Shown: positions 17,078 to 25,359, counted from the first letter of the stretch. The stretch: DNA of 64,000 bases from Streptomyces sp. AP-93 (GCF_022808175.1 NZ_JALGBX010000011.1:115081-179080), one strand, 5' to 3'. Notes: generated from the sequence alone by a model not told the origin. Numbers and translations: made by a program.

Positions 17078-17641
17078 TCAGTTGTTCCCGTCGTCGTCGT
17101 TGTCGTCGGTTTCGGAGTGGACCACCTCGGCCGTGGCGGTGTCGACGTGGAGGTTCTGGGTCTTTCCGTCGGTCGTCTTGACCTCGACGTTCCAGACGGC
17201 GGCGCGGCCGTTGTCGCCGTCGTCCCATTCGACCGACCAGACCTTGCCGGGGTGGGCGGCCACGGCCGTCTTCATCGCCTGCTCGGCGGTCACCTTCGCG
17301 GCGAGCAGCGCGGCGTACTCGTCCGCCTGCTGATCGTCGTCCTGGTTCTCCTTGGTGACGCTGCCGCTCGCGGCGTCCACCTCGAGCTCCGAGTGGGTGC
17401 CGTCCTTGCTGACGACGTCCACGTGCCAGACCGCGCCGTCGCGGTCCAGGGACTCGATGACGCCGGGGTAGGCCTTCAGGGCCGCGGCCGCCGCCGCCTC
17501 GGCGGTCACGTCGACGCGTGCGGCGGTGGCCGCGGTCAGGGCCGTCGGGGTGACGGCTGACGCCGTCGCCGCGGCCGCCACCGGGCCTCCCAGTGCCAGA
17601 ACCACGGCCGCGGCCGCCGAAACGTACGTGTTGCGCTGCAT
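17078..17641 (-). CDS. Secreted protein with two PepSY domains
   Basis: 187 aa. N-terminal signal peptide (MQRNTYVSAAAAVVLALGGPVAAAATASA, likely cleavage after ASA). Two PepSY-like repeats follow: VTAEAAAAAALKAYPGVIESLDRDGAVWHVDVVSKDG...LEVDAASGSV and VTAEQAMKTAVAAHPGKVWSVEWDDG...WNVEVKTTDG...LHVDTATAEVV. PepSY domains are usually inhibitory or calcium-associated modules outside the cell. The acidic tail ends DDNDDDGNN. Streptomyces often pairs such proteins with a two-component system, but none is adjacent here. Confidence 0.87.
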   Translation of the reverse strand: MQRNTYVSAAAAVVLALGGPVAAAATASAVTPTALTAATAARVDVTAEAAAAAALKAYPGVIESLDRDGAVWHVDVVSKDGTHSELEVDAASGSVTKENQDDDQQADEYAALLAAKVTAEQAMKTAVAAHPGKVWSVEWDDGDNGRAAVWNVEVKTTDGKTQNLHVDTATAEVVHSETDDNDDDGNN

Positions 17642-17758
17642 GGCTGGACCTCCTCAGGCCGGCCACGTGCGCCTACGGTCGCTCGGCTGGGCCGGCTGCG
17701 AGTGCGTTCTCCCCATTGTCCGGTGATCCGCCGGGACGGGCGCGCCGAGCGGCCTGGC

Positions 17759-18244
17759 TCAGGCCTTGCCGCGGCCCGCGCGCAGGTGCTCGGCGACCGG
17801 TCCCAGGGCGCCGCGCAGCGCGGCGATGGCGTCCGGGGTGAGCAGGTCGATGAAGTGCCGGCGCACGGACGCCACGTGGTGCGGGGCGACCTTGCGCATC
17901 GTCTCCATGCCCTCGGGGGTGAGGACGGCGTAGAGCCCGCGGCGGTCGGACTCGCAGTTCACGCGGCGGACGAGGCCCGCCGATTCCATGCGGGTGATCT
18001 GGTGCGAGAGCCGGCTCTTCGACTGCAGCGTCGACGTCGCGAGATCGCTCATCCGCATCCGGTGTTCCTCGGATTCGGAGAGGTTCACGAGGATCTCGTA
18101 GTCGTTGTTGGTGAGCCCGAACGGCTGGAGGTCCTTTTCCAGCTGGTGCATCAGCAGTCTGCTGACGTCCAGGTGGGTGCGCCAGGCGCACTGCTCGGCG
18201 TCGTTCAGCCAGGGGGTGGCCGTCTCGGTCTCGATGGTCTCCAT
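17759..18244 (-). CDS. MarR-family transcriptional regulator
   Basis: 161 aa winged helix protein. HTH and wing are clear: HRMRMSDLATSTLQSKSRLSHQITRMESAGLVRRVNCESDRRGLYAVLTPEG. ATG 18244 is preceded on its own strand by an unusually AT-rich stretch (18255-18285, containing ACGTACAAAATTG) where an autoregulatory operator would be expected. No obvious target gene is attached; the AIM24 gene downstream-facing on the same strand starts 860 bp away and is transcribed toward this gene. Confidence 0.88.
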   Translation of the reverse strand: METIETETATPWLNDAEQCAWRTHLDVSRLLMHQLEKDLQPFGLTNNDYEILVNLSESEEHRMRMSDLATSTLQSKSRLSHQITRMESAGLVRRVNCESDRRGLYAVLTPEGMETMRKVAPHHVASVRRHFIDLLTPDAIAALRGALGPVAEHLRAGRGKA

Positions 18245-18296
18245 GAAAGAACTCTACCTAAGAAGTTGAATTACGTACAAAATTGCCGCGGGCTTC

Positions 18297-19109
18297 CTAC
18301 AGCCCGAAGCGCCTCTGGAGATCGCCCAGCTGCCCCGGCATCCTCGGTACGCCGCTCTGCCCCGGCGAACCCTGTCCGGGCACGCCCTGAGCGTTGCCCG
18401 TGGCCGCGCCGGCGCCCACGGTCCCGACCGCCTGCTCCGCCATCAGCATCTCCGAGGACTGGAGCAGCACCGTACCCGCGCCGACGAACTCGAACTGGTG
18501 CTCCTCGCCCGAGGAGCCCCCGATGCCCGTCAGCGAGCGCAGGCCCCCGATCACGCCCGACATGTACGTGTGGTCGTAATGGTGACAGGGGGAGGGGCAG
18601 TCCGCCCACCCCACCAGCGCCTGCGGGTCCACGCGCAGCGGCGGCTCCATGAACACCACAGGCCCGTTGGAGGCCGCCACGAACTTCCCGGTCCCGATCA
18701 GGGTGAGGAAGCCCGGCACGATCGACTGCTTGAGCGCGAGCGTGGGCTGGTACGCGAGCAGGTTGCCCGACCGGATGGTCAGGTTGCCGTTGTCCAGGTC
18801 GTACGAGTTCACGTCGAAGGCCCGGTCGGCGAGCAGCATCTTGCCCTGGCCCTCGGCCACCACCCAGTCGCTCGCGTGCAGCGGCGAGTGGAAGCTGGTG
18901 CGCAGCAGCCGGTCGAAGCGGCCGTGGCCGATGCCGTTGAACTCGATGCGCCCGTAGTAGGCGATCATCTTGCCCTTCTGCAGGAACCACTGGCTCCCCT
19001 TGAGCTCCACGCAGAAGGTGTAGGCGTTGACGTTGTCGTCGGACGGCAGGGTGTACGGGTCGAAGACGGTCGGGCCGCCGGGCCCGCCGGTCACGGGACC
19101 AAAGTTCAC
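18297..19109 (-). CDS. AIM24-family protein, third of three paralogues
   Basis: 270 aa, double beta-helix-like AIM24/TIGR00266 family. Family features: QKGKMIAYYGRIEFNG, LLADRAFDVNSYDLDNGNLTIRSGNLLAYQPTL, CVELKGSQWFLQKG at the N-terminus and HHYDHTYMSGVIGGLRSLTGIGGSSGEEHQFEFVGAGTVLLQSSEML near the end. The last 50 residues are a Gly/Pro-rich tail. ATG 19109 overlaps the previous AIM24 stop by four bases, so the three genes form one translationally coupled operon. Function of bacterial AIM24 proteins is not established. Confidence 0.88.
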   Translation of the reverse strand: MNFGPVTGGPGGPTVFDPYTLPSDDNVNAYTFCVELKGSQWFLQKGKMIAYYGRIEFNGIGHGRFDRLLRTSFHSPLHASDWVVAEGQGKMLLADRAFDVNSYDLDNGNLTIRSGNLLAYQPTLALKQSIVPGFLTLIGTGKFVAASNGPVVFMEPPLRVDPQALVGWADCPSPCHHYDHTYMSGVIGGLRSLTGIGGSSGEEHQFEFVGAGTVLLQSSEMLMAEQAVGTVGAGAATGNAQGVPGQGSPGQSGVPRMPGQLGDLQRRFGL

Positions 19110-19756
19110 AGCTTCTCCTCCGAGGCCTGTACGTACACCGCGCCCTGGCCGGACAGCTCCAGCTGGAACCCCTCGCCCGAGCCGCGCCCGACCATGTCCC
19201 GCCAGCCCAGCGCCGTGGACAGCTTGTTGCGGACCTCGCCGTGGTGGGCGACGTAGGCCTGCGGGTCCACGTGGACCGGGCGGTTCGGGTGGATCGGCAG
19301 CTCGATGACACCGCCGTGGGCCATCACGGCCACCGAGCCGTGGCCCTTGAGGGTGGTCGTGAACAGGCCCTGGCCCGTCACCTGGCCGCGGACCATGCCC
19401 ATGACCCCGCCCTGCGCGCCCATGAACATCGTGCCCTGCTGCAGGGTGCCGTCGAAGGCGAGCAGCCGGTCGGCCTCCACGTAGAGCGTCTCGCCGGTGA
19501 GGCTGATGACCTGGATGTGGTGGCCGCCGTGGCCGAACATCACGGTGCCGCTGCCCTCGACCTCCATCAGCGGGGTCTGCTCGTTCGCCACCCGGCGTCC
19601 GATCATGCCCATCACGCCGCCCTGGCCGCCGGTCAGGCTCGGGGTGAAGGAGACCTCGCCGCGGTAGGCGAGCATCGCGCCGCGCTGGCTGTACATCTTC
19701 TGCCCCGGTACGACCTGGGCCTCGACCATCTTCGAGTTGATCTCGCGGAACGGCAT
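19106..19756 (-). CDS. AIM24-family protein, second of three paralogues
   Basis: 216 aa. MPFREINSKMVEAQVVPGQKMYSQRGAMLAYRGEV at the start, then EGSGTVMFGHGGHHIQVISLTGETLYVEADRLLAFDG and GRGSGEGFQLELSGQGAVYVQASEEKL, the SGE-F/Y-x-L-x-x-G-x-G-x-V-Y-V-Q-x-S-E ending shared by the family. The start overlaps the upstream AIM24 stop by one base (TGATG). Compact version without the extra tail of the third copy. Confidence 0.9.
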   Translation of the reverse strand: MPFREINSKMVEAQVVPGQKMYSQRGAMLAYRGEVSFTPSLTGGQGGVMGMIGRRVANEQTPLMEVEGSGTVMFGHGGHHIQVISLTGETLYVEADRLLAFDGTLQQGTMFMGAQGGVMGMVRGQVTGQGLFTTTLKGHGSVAVMAHGGVIELPIHPNRPVHVDPQAYVAHHGEVRNKLSTALGWRDMVGRGSGEGFQLELSGQGAVYVQASEEKL

Positions 19757-20394
19757 CAGACGTCGCCCCCGATGGTGTTGCGCTCGCTGGGCTGCACGTA
19801 CACCAGGCCCTCGCCCTCGAAGCGGATCTGGAAGGACTCGCCCGAACCCTCGCCGATCAGCGTGCGGAAGTTCACACCGGACTGGAAGGACTGCTGGAGG
19901 TTGCCGGTGTGGGCGATGTACGCGCCCGGGTCGACGGACAGCGGGTACTGGGCGCTGACGCGCAGCACCACGGCCGGGCCGTCGGACATGATCGCCGCCT
20001 GCCCGCTGCCCTCGACGGTGGTGGTGAACAGGCCGTTGCCCGTGCTCGCACCCCGCAGGCCGGTGAAGGTGGTGCCGGTGCGCAGGCCGGCATCGGTGCA
20101 CAGCAGGTTGCTGGACTCGACGTACAGCTTCTCGCCGCGCAGATTGACCAGATTGATCTCGCTCGCCCGGTCGGCGAAGAAGCAGGTGCCGTGACCCTGT
20201 ACTTCCATCACGGTCATCTGCTCGCCGGTGAGCCGCCGGGTCACCATTCCGCGGAGGCCTTCGCCGCCGCCGGACATCTTCTTGAAGGCCATCTGGCCGT
20301 CGTACGCGACCATGGCGCCGTTTTTCGCTTTCACGGCGTCCCCGGTCAGGTCGACGGCGAGCACCTTGCTGCCTTGGAGTCGGAACTGAGCCAC
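19756..20394 (-). CDS. AIM24-family protein, first of three paralogues
   Basis: 212 aa from GTG 20394 (VAQFRLQGSKVLAVDLTGDAVKAKNGAMVAYDG). Shares with the next copy the GHGTCFFADRASEINLVNLRGEKLYVESSNLLCTD and IGEGSGESFQIRFEGEGLVYVQPSERNTIGG blocks. A longer frame starting at 20577 adds sequence without family similarity. First gene of the three-gene operon; about 200 bp upstream separate it from the divergent DUF3817 gene. Confidence 0.88.
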   Translation of the reverse strand: MAQFRLQGSKVLAVDLTGDAVKAKNGAMVAYDGQMAFKKMSGGGEGLRGMVTRRLTGEQMTVMEVQGHGTCFFADRASEINLVNLRGEKLYVESSNLLCTDAGLRTGTTFTGLRGASTGNGLFTTTVEGSGQAAIMSDGPAVVLRVSAQYPLSVDPGAYIAHTGNLQQSFQSGVNFRTLIGEGSGESFQIRFEGEGLVYVQPSERNTIGGDV

Positions 20395-20591
20395 GGGAAG
20401 ACGGTATCCGCAGCGGGCGGCACCGAACAGAGCCCGTTGGCCGATATCCGTCCCGACCCGGCAGGATATGTCCCATCCGTCCCGAATCCATCCCGGTCCG
20501 CCGGGGGCCGGTCCCCGGGCCCCGCCCCAAGATCGCCCGGGGCGGCTGAGACACTGGGACGGACCCCCGGCACCCACCCCGAAGGTTCCAC

Positions 20592-20936
20592 GTGGACATC
20601 AAGACTGCTTCCGCCCTGCACCGGCTGCGCCTCATCTCCGTACCGGAGGCGCTCTCGTTCCCGGCGCTGCTGATCTTCGGCTCGGTGCTGAGCCGGATCT
20701 CGGACATCGACTACCTGATGATGCCGCTCGGCATCATCCACGGGGTCCTGTTCGTCATCTACGCCGTCTTCCTGCTGGACGTCTGGCTCAAGGCGAAGTG
20801 GCCCCTGAAGAAGGTCGTCCTCTTCTTCCTGCTGGCGCTGGTCCCCTTCGGCGGGCTCTACGGCGACCGCCTGCTGGGGCGCGACGAGGCGGCCGGCGTG
20901 CTCGCCGCCCGCGCCCGCGAGGCGGCCCGCGCATGA
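20592..20936 (+). CDS. DUF3817 membrane protein
   Basis: 114 aa. Three hydrophobic segments (EALSFPALLIFGSVL, IIHGVLFVIYAVFLLDVWL, KVVLFFLLALVPFGGLYGDRLL) with the family markers GIIHGVLFVIY and LKAKWPLKK. Start GTG 20592. Its stop overlaps by four bases (ATGA) the start of the split thiamine-binding gene, so the two formed one operon before the insertion. A second DUF3817 gene is at 33792. Confidence 0.88.
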   Translation: MDIKTASALHRLRLISVPEALSFPALLIFGSVLSRISDIDYLMMPLGIIHGVLFVIYAVFLLDVWLKAKWPLKKVVLFFLLALVPFGGLYGDRLLGRDEAAGVLAARAREAARA

Positions 20937-21079
20937 TGATCGCGTTCTCGGTGACCCCGCTGGGCGTCGGCGAAGAGGTCGGCGAGTACGTGGCCGACGC
21001 CGTCCGCGTCGTGCGCGCATCGGGGCTGCCGAACCACACCGACGCCATGTTCACCACCATCGAGGGCAAAAGCGTATAG
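20933..21079 (+). pseudogene. N-terminal part of an MTH1187-family thiamine-binding protein, split by an integrated element
   Basis: MMIAFSVTPLGVGEEVGEYVADAVRVVRASGLPNHTDAMFTTIEG is the N-terminal half of the MTH1187/YkoF-like thiamine-binding family (MTH1187 proteins are about 100 aa). After Gly45 the reading frame enters the mobile element and stops three codons later (KSV). The remaining 53 residues, EWDEVMDVVKRAVAAVEARAPRVSFILKADIRPGVTD onward, are found in the same codon phase at 25439-25600. Joining 21067 to 25439 restores a 98-aa protein. The truncated product is unlikely to be functional. Confidence 0.92.
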
Positions 21080-21090
21080 CTCTGAGGTCA
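21045..21090. other. attL of the serine-integrase element
   Basis: Chromosomal half-site on the left (ACCACCATCGA) joined through GGGC (21064-21067) to the element half-site AAAAGCGTATAGCTCTGAGG. TCTGA at 21081-21085 mirrors TCAGA at 25417-25421 in the right junction at the same distance (15.5 bases) from the centre of the core. Confidence 0.8.
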
Positions 21091-21293
21091 TTGGGGAGCC
21101 CCGGCCAGCACAGGGGGCAGTACCGACCGGGGCGGGCCCGACCGCGCCGAACCATATTGCTTGCCGTCGCCCGGCGGGTCGGGTGTCTCTTACTCGCCCA
21201 CCCGCTCCACGAGGGCAACGTCCTCATAACGGCGCGCGAAGGTGGGGTGACCCGTGCGGCCCGTATGGGACATGCACGCCACGTCCAGGGCCT

Positions 21294-21722
21294 TCACGTC
21301 GGCGGACGGAGGGGCCGACCAGTCTTGCCGACGTCACGGCCGACCACACCCCACGCGGAGGAGAGCGACGCTACGAGCCGCATCCCGTGGCCGCTCTCGC
21401 CTTCCCCGGCAGGCCGCGCGAACGGCTGACGCTCCCCACGCGCATCGGACACCGCCACGCGCACGGTGTCGGGCATGCAGATCAGGCGCAACTCGAACTG
21501 GCGCCCCGGGACGGACCCGTGCCGGACAGCGTTGGACGCCAGCTCCGCGACGACCAGGGCGACCGAATCGACCTCTTCGGCACGCTCCAGACCTCCCGAG
21601 CAGGTCAGCTCGACAACCGCGAAGTGTCTGGCCAGACGAGCACCCTTCGTGGTGGCGGTGAACCTCCGGACAAAGGTGGGCGGCCCGGTCTGGTCCGCCT
21701 CCTGCTGCACTGTCGCCGTCAT
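21294..21722 (-). CDS. RsbW-like ATP-binding protein (HATPase_c, anti-sigma/kinase fold)
   Basis: 142 aa. MTATVQQEADQTGPPTFVRRF, then the N-box EVDSVALVVAELASNAVRHGSV and G-box GHGMRLVASLSSAWGV are the histidine-kinase-like ATPase signatures of Streptomyces RsbW-type regulators. ATG 21722 has GGAAGG upstream; in-frame ATGs further up (21824, 21956) lack support. Streptomyces has very many such small kinases; partners are usually an anti-anti-sigma factor or a DUF397/XRE pair. Inside the integrated element and divergent from the XRE/PLD gene. Confidence 0.82.
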   Translation of the reverse strand: MTATVQQEADQTGPPTFVRRFTATTKGARLARHFAVVELTCSGGLERAEEVDSVALVVAELASNAVRHGSVPGRQFELRLICMPDTVRVAVSDARGERQPFARPAGEGESGHGMRLVASLSSAWGVVGRDVGKTGRPLRPPT

Positions 21723-21837
21723 GCCGTACCTTCCGCCGTCATCTGCCCGTGCCGGAGATCGTCCCGCCGGTCGCCGGGACGGAGGAACCTCGTACGTTCG
21801 CCACTTTGGGACGTCCCACGGCATGTAGAACGTCTCT

Positions 21838-22578
21838 ATGGGCAACGAGCGGTTAAGGGCCGTGATGGCATCGGGCGGTTGGACGCATGCAGCGTTGGCG
21901 ACTGCTACGGGAGTGGACCCGAAGAGCGTCGAGCGGTGGGTGAACCTCGGGCGCACCCCCCGGCGGGCAACGGCGCTCAGGGCCGCCGAGACGCTGGGCG
22001 AGGACGTTTAAGCTCTCTGGCCGGCTCTCAGGCAGGCGCGCGCGGCGCGGGCCGTCAGCCCGGAACTCGTTGCGCTGTACGACCAGCGTGCGGACCTCCC
22101 TGTGTCCGTCTTCGTGGATCTCCTCGCCACGGCGCGCGAGAGCATCGACGTGTTGGTCTATGCGGCCGTCTTCCTCCACGAGGCGTACCCCCGGCTGAAC
22201 GATCTCCTCCGGGAGCGGGTTGCGGATGGCTGCGTGGTTCGGATCGCAGTCGGCGACGCCGATAGTGAGAACGTGCGGCAGCGCGGACAGGAAGAGAGGT
22301 TCGGGCATGGCATCGAATCCCGCTGCCGCCTCGCCCTCATGCACTACCGCCCGTTGCTCGATGTGCCGGGGATCGAACTGCGCACGCACGGGACGACCCT
22401 CTACAACAGCCTGTACCGGGCGGATGATCAGGCATTGGTCAACGCCCACGTTTGGGGCGTGAACGCGTACGGTGCGCCCGTGTGGCACCTTCGTCGCAAC
22501 GGCGACGGGGGCATGTTCGACACCTACGCGGACAGCTTCAACGCTGTGTGGGAGACCGCCCGACCGGTGGAGGGGTGA
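21838..22578 (+). pseudogene. XRE-type HTH / phospholipase-D-like regulator interrupted by an in-frame TAA
   Basis: ATG 21838 opens a frame with an HTH (LRAVMASGGWTHAALATATGVDPKSVERWVNLGRTPRRATALRAAETLGEDV) that meets TAA at 22009-22011. The same frame resumes at once (ALWPALRQARAARAVSPELVALYDQR) and runs 189 codons to 22578, with DVLVYAAVFLHEAYPRLNDLLRERVADGCVVRIAVGD and a WGVNAYGAPVWHLR segment of the phospholipase-D-like (DUF5919-like) kind. Full-length homologues of about 245 aa, as I recall them, read straight through. A single TAC/TAT to TAA change would explain it. GTG 22102 might restart the C-terminal half (158 aa). Confidence 0.8.
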
Positions 22579-22581
22579 CGC

Positions 22582-23052
22582 ATGGCACGGACCGAGTACT
22601 ACGACGATCCGCAGGCGCCGAAGCCGAACAGCATGGTCGTTGCCGCCTCAGCGGTGGTTACCGATGACGGGGGCCGCATCCTCCTCCAACGGCGTCGGGA
22701 CAACGATCTGTGGGCGCTTCCCGGCGGTGGCATGGACATGGGCGACTCGTTGCCCGGTACTGCCGTCCGGGAGGTGAAGGAGGAAACCGGTCTCGACGTC
22801 GAGATCACAGGACTCGTCGGCACGTACACCGACCCGCGCCACATCATCGAGTACAGCGACGGAGAGGTGCGGCGACAGTTCAACGTCTGTTTCACGGCGC
22901 GCATCGTCGGGGGCACCCTGGCTATCTCGGACGAAAGCACGGAACTGCGGTTCGTTGAGCCGGCTGCCCTCGACTCCCTGGCGATGCACCACACTCAGCG
23001 GTTGCGTCTCGGGCACTTCCTTGAGCACCGCCCCACGCCCTACCTGGGGTAG
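22582..23052 (+). CDS. NUDIX hydrolase
   Basis: 156 aa. NUDIX box: GGGMDMGDSLPGTAVREVKEETGL, shown here in two parts as GGGMDMGDS and REVKEETGL; the catalytic REVKEE is intact, and the first Glu of the consensus is Asp. N-terminal NSMVVAASAVVTDDGGRILLQRRRDNDLW is typical of nucleotide-sugar or modified nucleotide pyrophosphatases. Starts three bases after the XRE/PLD frame ends, so the two are co-transcribed. The same gene pair occurs elsewhere in Streptomyces as I recall. Substrate unknown. Confidence 0.88.
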   Translation: MARTEYYDDPQAPKPNSMVVAASAVVTDDGGRILLQRRRDNDLWALPGGGMDMGDSLPGTAVREVKEETGLDVEITGLVGTYTDPRHIIEYSDGEVRRQFNVCFTARIVGGTLAISDESTELRFVEPAALDSLAMHHTQRLRLGHFLEHRPTPYLG

Positions 23053-23197
23053 CGCGCTCGGCCTCAGCCGCTCTGAAACCCGTACGGGGCCTGGTGTGTC
23101 ATCACGGTACGGTCCCTCATCGACTCCCTCACGGGGCGCTCCCCGAGCCTTTCGTTTGAACTTCGGAAGCGCCCCACCCGGCCCCAGACAGCAGAAG

Positions 23198-23225
23198 GAC
23201 CGTCCACCACAGCGGGTAGACGGTC
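23198..23225. terminator. Hairpin downstream of the NUDIX gene
   Basis: Arms GACCGTC / GACGGTC with a 14-nt loop, between the NUDIX stop (23052) and the opposing resolvase fragment (23243). Confidence 0.5.
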
Positions 23226-23242
23226 TCTCGGGGCGGTGCGGG

Positions 23243-23440
23243 CTACTTGCCGGCGCCCAGCGCCCGGTACAGCGTCGCGCGGGACACCCCGAGTGCCTTG
23301 GCGATGGCCGTGACGCTCTCACCCTTGGCCTTCCTGGCCTTGGCGGCAGCGAGCTTGTCCGCGTCCATCACCACCGGACGACCACCCGTACGACCCTGAG
23401 CCCTGGCAGCGTCCAGACCTGCCCGGGTCCGGTCCTTGAC
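23243..23440 (-). pseudogene. C-terminal HTH fragment of a resolvase/invertase
   Basis: The frame encodes DRTRAGLDAARAQGRTGGRP followed by DADKLAAAKARKAKGESVTAIAKALGVSRATLYRALG, the linker and HTH of Tn3-type resolvases and invertases. The catalytic domain that should precede it is missing; the residues before KPVKDRTRAG (to 23521) do not resemble a resolvase. It is a 5'-truncated remnant of another recombinase, left inside the element. As a 60-odd residue HTH peptide it could in principle still bind DNA. Confidence 0.75.
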
Positions 23441-23521
23441 GGGTTTTGGAACGTGGATCGGGCGCCTCTGGGGTGCTGACGCAGCCGTCTCGCAAACCAT
23501 CGTTTCTGCGACGGCTCTCAC

Positions 23522-23979
23522 CCGTCACGCTGCGCCACGACTCCCCGATGTCCGCAACTGGCAGACCCGTACGGACCGAGGAGGGCAGACGCCTGACGGT
23601 GGCTCGGGCTGCCCATGGGGGTCATCCCCCCGCCTCCGTCACGCCACTCGCTCGCGTCGGCGCCTGGGCGCACCAGGGGTCGGAAGTGCCGAACTAACTG
23701 CCCTTTTCACTTTCTCTCTAACGCGCTTAGTAGAAAATGAAAACAGGGTGAGGTGGCACACTTTGGCGCACTCTGGCGACAGAGGGTAGCGAAGCGAGTG
23801 CTTCTGTGACGCTATGCAGTCGACGTCGCAACGCGGTTCCCTTCGGGCTTCCTGCCCAGCCGTCGATGCATTGGGCGACGAGTGGCGGAATGGCGTGACT
23901 TCCACGGCGTCAGCAACGCGGAACGGCCCGCTACCAGGTTCCCCGGCGGCGGGCCGTGAGCGGTGGTGCTCAGGCGGGC
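23522..23979. other. Non-coding part of the element with an AT-rich inverted repeat and a 10-bp tandem repeat
   Basis: No convincing gene. It holds an AT-rich imperfect inverted repeat at 23703-23744 (CTTTTCAC...TAGAAAATGAAAAC around CGCGC), two adjacent 10-bp direct repeats CACTTTGGCG/CACTCTGGCG at 23759-23778, and a hairpin at 23923-23957 behind the integrase gene. Composition is far more AT-rich than anything else in the window. Could be a regulatory or replication/excision site; nothing here proves which. Confidence 0.6.
23923..23957. terminator. Hairpin terminator of the integrase gene
   Basis: Arms ACGGCCCGC / GCGGGCCGT with a 17-nt loop, 22 bases past the integrase stop codon on the minus strand. 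Confidence 0.65.
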
Positions 23980-25359
23980 TTACGCCGCCTCGCTCCGGGC
24001 GATGGCGGCAAGCTCGGCATCTGCGGCATCTTCCGGGTTCGGCCCCCACTCGACCGACAGGCGGTCGGCCGCTCCACGCGGGTGCAGGGTCACCCGAAGA
24101 TTCAGCAGCACAAGCAGGTGCTTACGTCCTGTCTCGTCTTCAGCCGCCCATGCCTGCCTCATCGTGCGTCCGGTCGGAACGGAAACCTCACGGGTCTCCG
24201 GTTCGTGATCGGCGAGCAGCCGAGCGTACGCAGCCTCTAGCTCCGCTGCCTTGCGCTCCAGGGTCGGCAGCATCAGCGCACCAGCGGTGGCCATACGCTC
24301 CGCCACTCGCTCGGCTTGCTCCTGGATCTCCTCGATCTCCGCCGACAGGTCGTTGCCGCCCTCAAGGCGGACGTGCCACTCGTTGAACCTGCCGAACACA
24401 GTCAGGAACTCATGCTCCACGCGCTGATCCAGAGTCTCCGCGTAAATCGTGGTGTGGCCTGCCTTGCAGCGGTAGAGCGGCACGCCCTTGTCGGACGTTC
24501 CACCGTTCAGCCTGCAGCCGCGATAGCAGATCGCCATGCCGGAGCACATCGGCGTAGCACGTCGCGGTGCGCGGTCCTTGCCCGTGGCCAGGGCATCCAT
24601 GCGATCCCGCGCTGCCCTCAACTCCGCAGCAGACAGGATCGGTTCCGCGAACTGGACGGGTGTGACGCCGTCAGCTCCGGTGATCAGCTTTCCTTTGTGG
24701 GCGCGCTGGCCGCGCAGCGTCGGGGCTTTCAGCAGCCGTCGCCACTGCGGTTCGCTCACACCCACGATCTTCGCCGTGCCAGCCACCGTTCCGCCGTTGA
24801 CCAGGGTGTCTACAGCGTCCCGGATCTGTGCCGCTTGCTCGGGGTCTATCTCAAGGTAGGCGGCGTCGTCACGTCGCGCGATGCGGTACCCGCGAGGTGC
24901 GCGTCCGGATGCCCAACGTCCTTGCTGGCGGCGCGTGGCGTGGCCTTCCGTGATGCGGTCCTTGATCATCTCCCGTTCCCACTCGGCCAGCGCTGCCAGT
25001 ACGACAGCGACCATGCGGCCCGTGGGCGTGATCGTGTTGATGGTGCCGTCCGTGGTGGCGATGTTGACGCCGTACCGCTCGCCCCATGACACGAGACGGA
25101 GGAACTCCGACACGCTGCGCGCGTACCGGTCCAGCTTCCACGCGATCACGAGATCAGGCCGGGCGGCCATGAGCGCGTTCATCTGCTGTCTTGCCTCAAG
25201 CGGCTTGGCTCCCGATACGCCGGCGTCGGAGTACTCCACTGCGTCGGCGGGGTCGTACCCGTTCGCGGTGAGCCACCGCCGGGCCGCCTCTCGCTGGGTC
25301 TCCAGCGAAGTGGAGTCGTCAGACTCCCGGGACAGCCGCAGATAGATCGCAATGCGCAT
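23980..25359 (-). CDS. int: Large serine recombinase (integrase)
   Basis: 459 aa. Resolvase domain with catalytic Ser10 in IAIYLRLSRES and the arginines of SLETQREAARRWL, PDLVIAWKLDRYARS and EREMIKDRITEGHATRRQQGRW (residues 1-150); Recombinase domain with APRGYRI and TLRGQRAHKGK; zinc ribbon CSGMAICYRGC...YRCKAGH (about 290-325); a coiled-coil insert (LSAEIEEIQEQAERVAERM). All landmarks are intact, so it should be active. Its start lies 76 bp from the right attachment site, the usual arrangement, and its transcription runs away from it. Smaller than phiC31-type integrases. Confidence 0.93.
   Translation of the reverse strand: MRIAIYLRLSRESDDSTSLETQREAARRWLTANGYDPADAVEYSDAGVSGAKPLEARQQMNALMAARPDLVIAWKLDRYARSVSEFLRLVSWGERYGVNIATTDGTINTITPTGRMVAVVLAALAEWEREMIKDRITEGHATRRQQGRWASGRAPRGYRIARRDDAAYLEIDPEQAAQIRDAVDTLVNGGTVAGTAKIVGVSEPQWRRLLKAPTLRGQRAHKGKLITGADGVTPVQFAEPILSAAELRAARDRMDALATGKDRAPRRATPMCSGMAICYRGCRLNGGTSDKGVPLYRCKAGHTTIYAETLDQRVEHEFLTVFGRFNEWHVRLEGGNDLSAEIEEIQEQAERVAERMATAGALMLPTLERKAAELEAAYARLLADHEPETREVSVPTGRTMRQAWAAEDETGRKHLLVLLNLRVTLHPRGAADRLSVEWGPNPEDAADAELAAIARSEAA

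Noticed and set aside
21091..21290. Gene between attL and the RsbW-like gene
   Set aside because: No ribosome site and coding bias absent.
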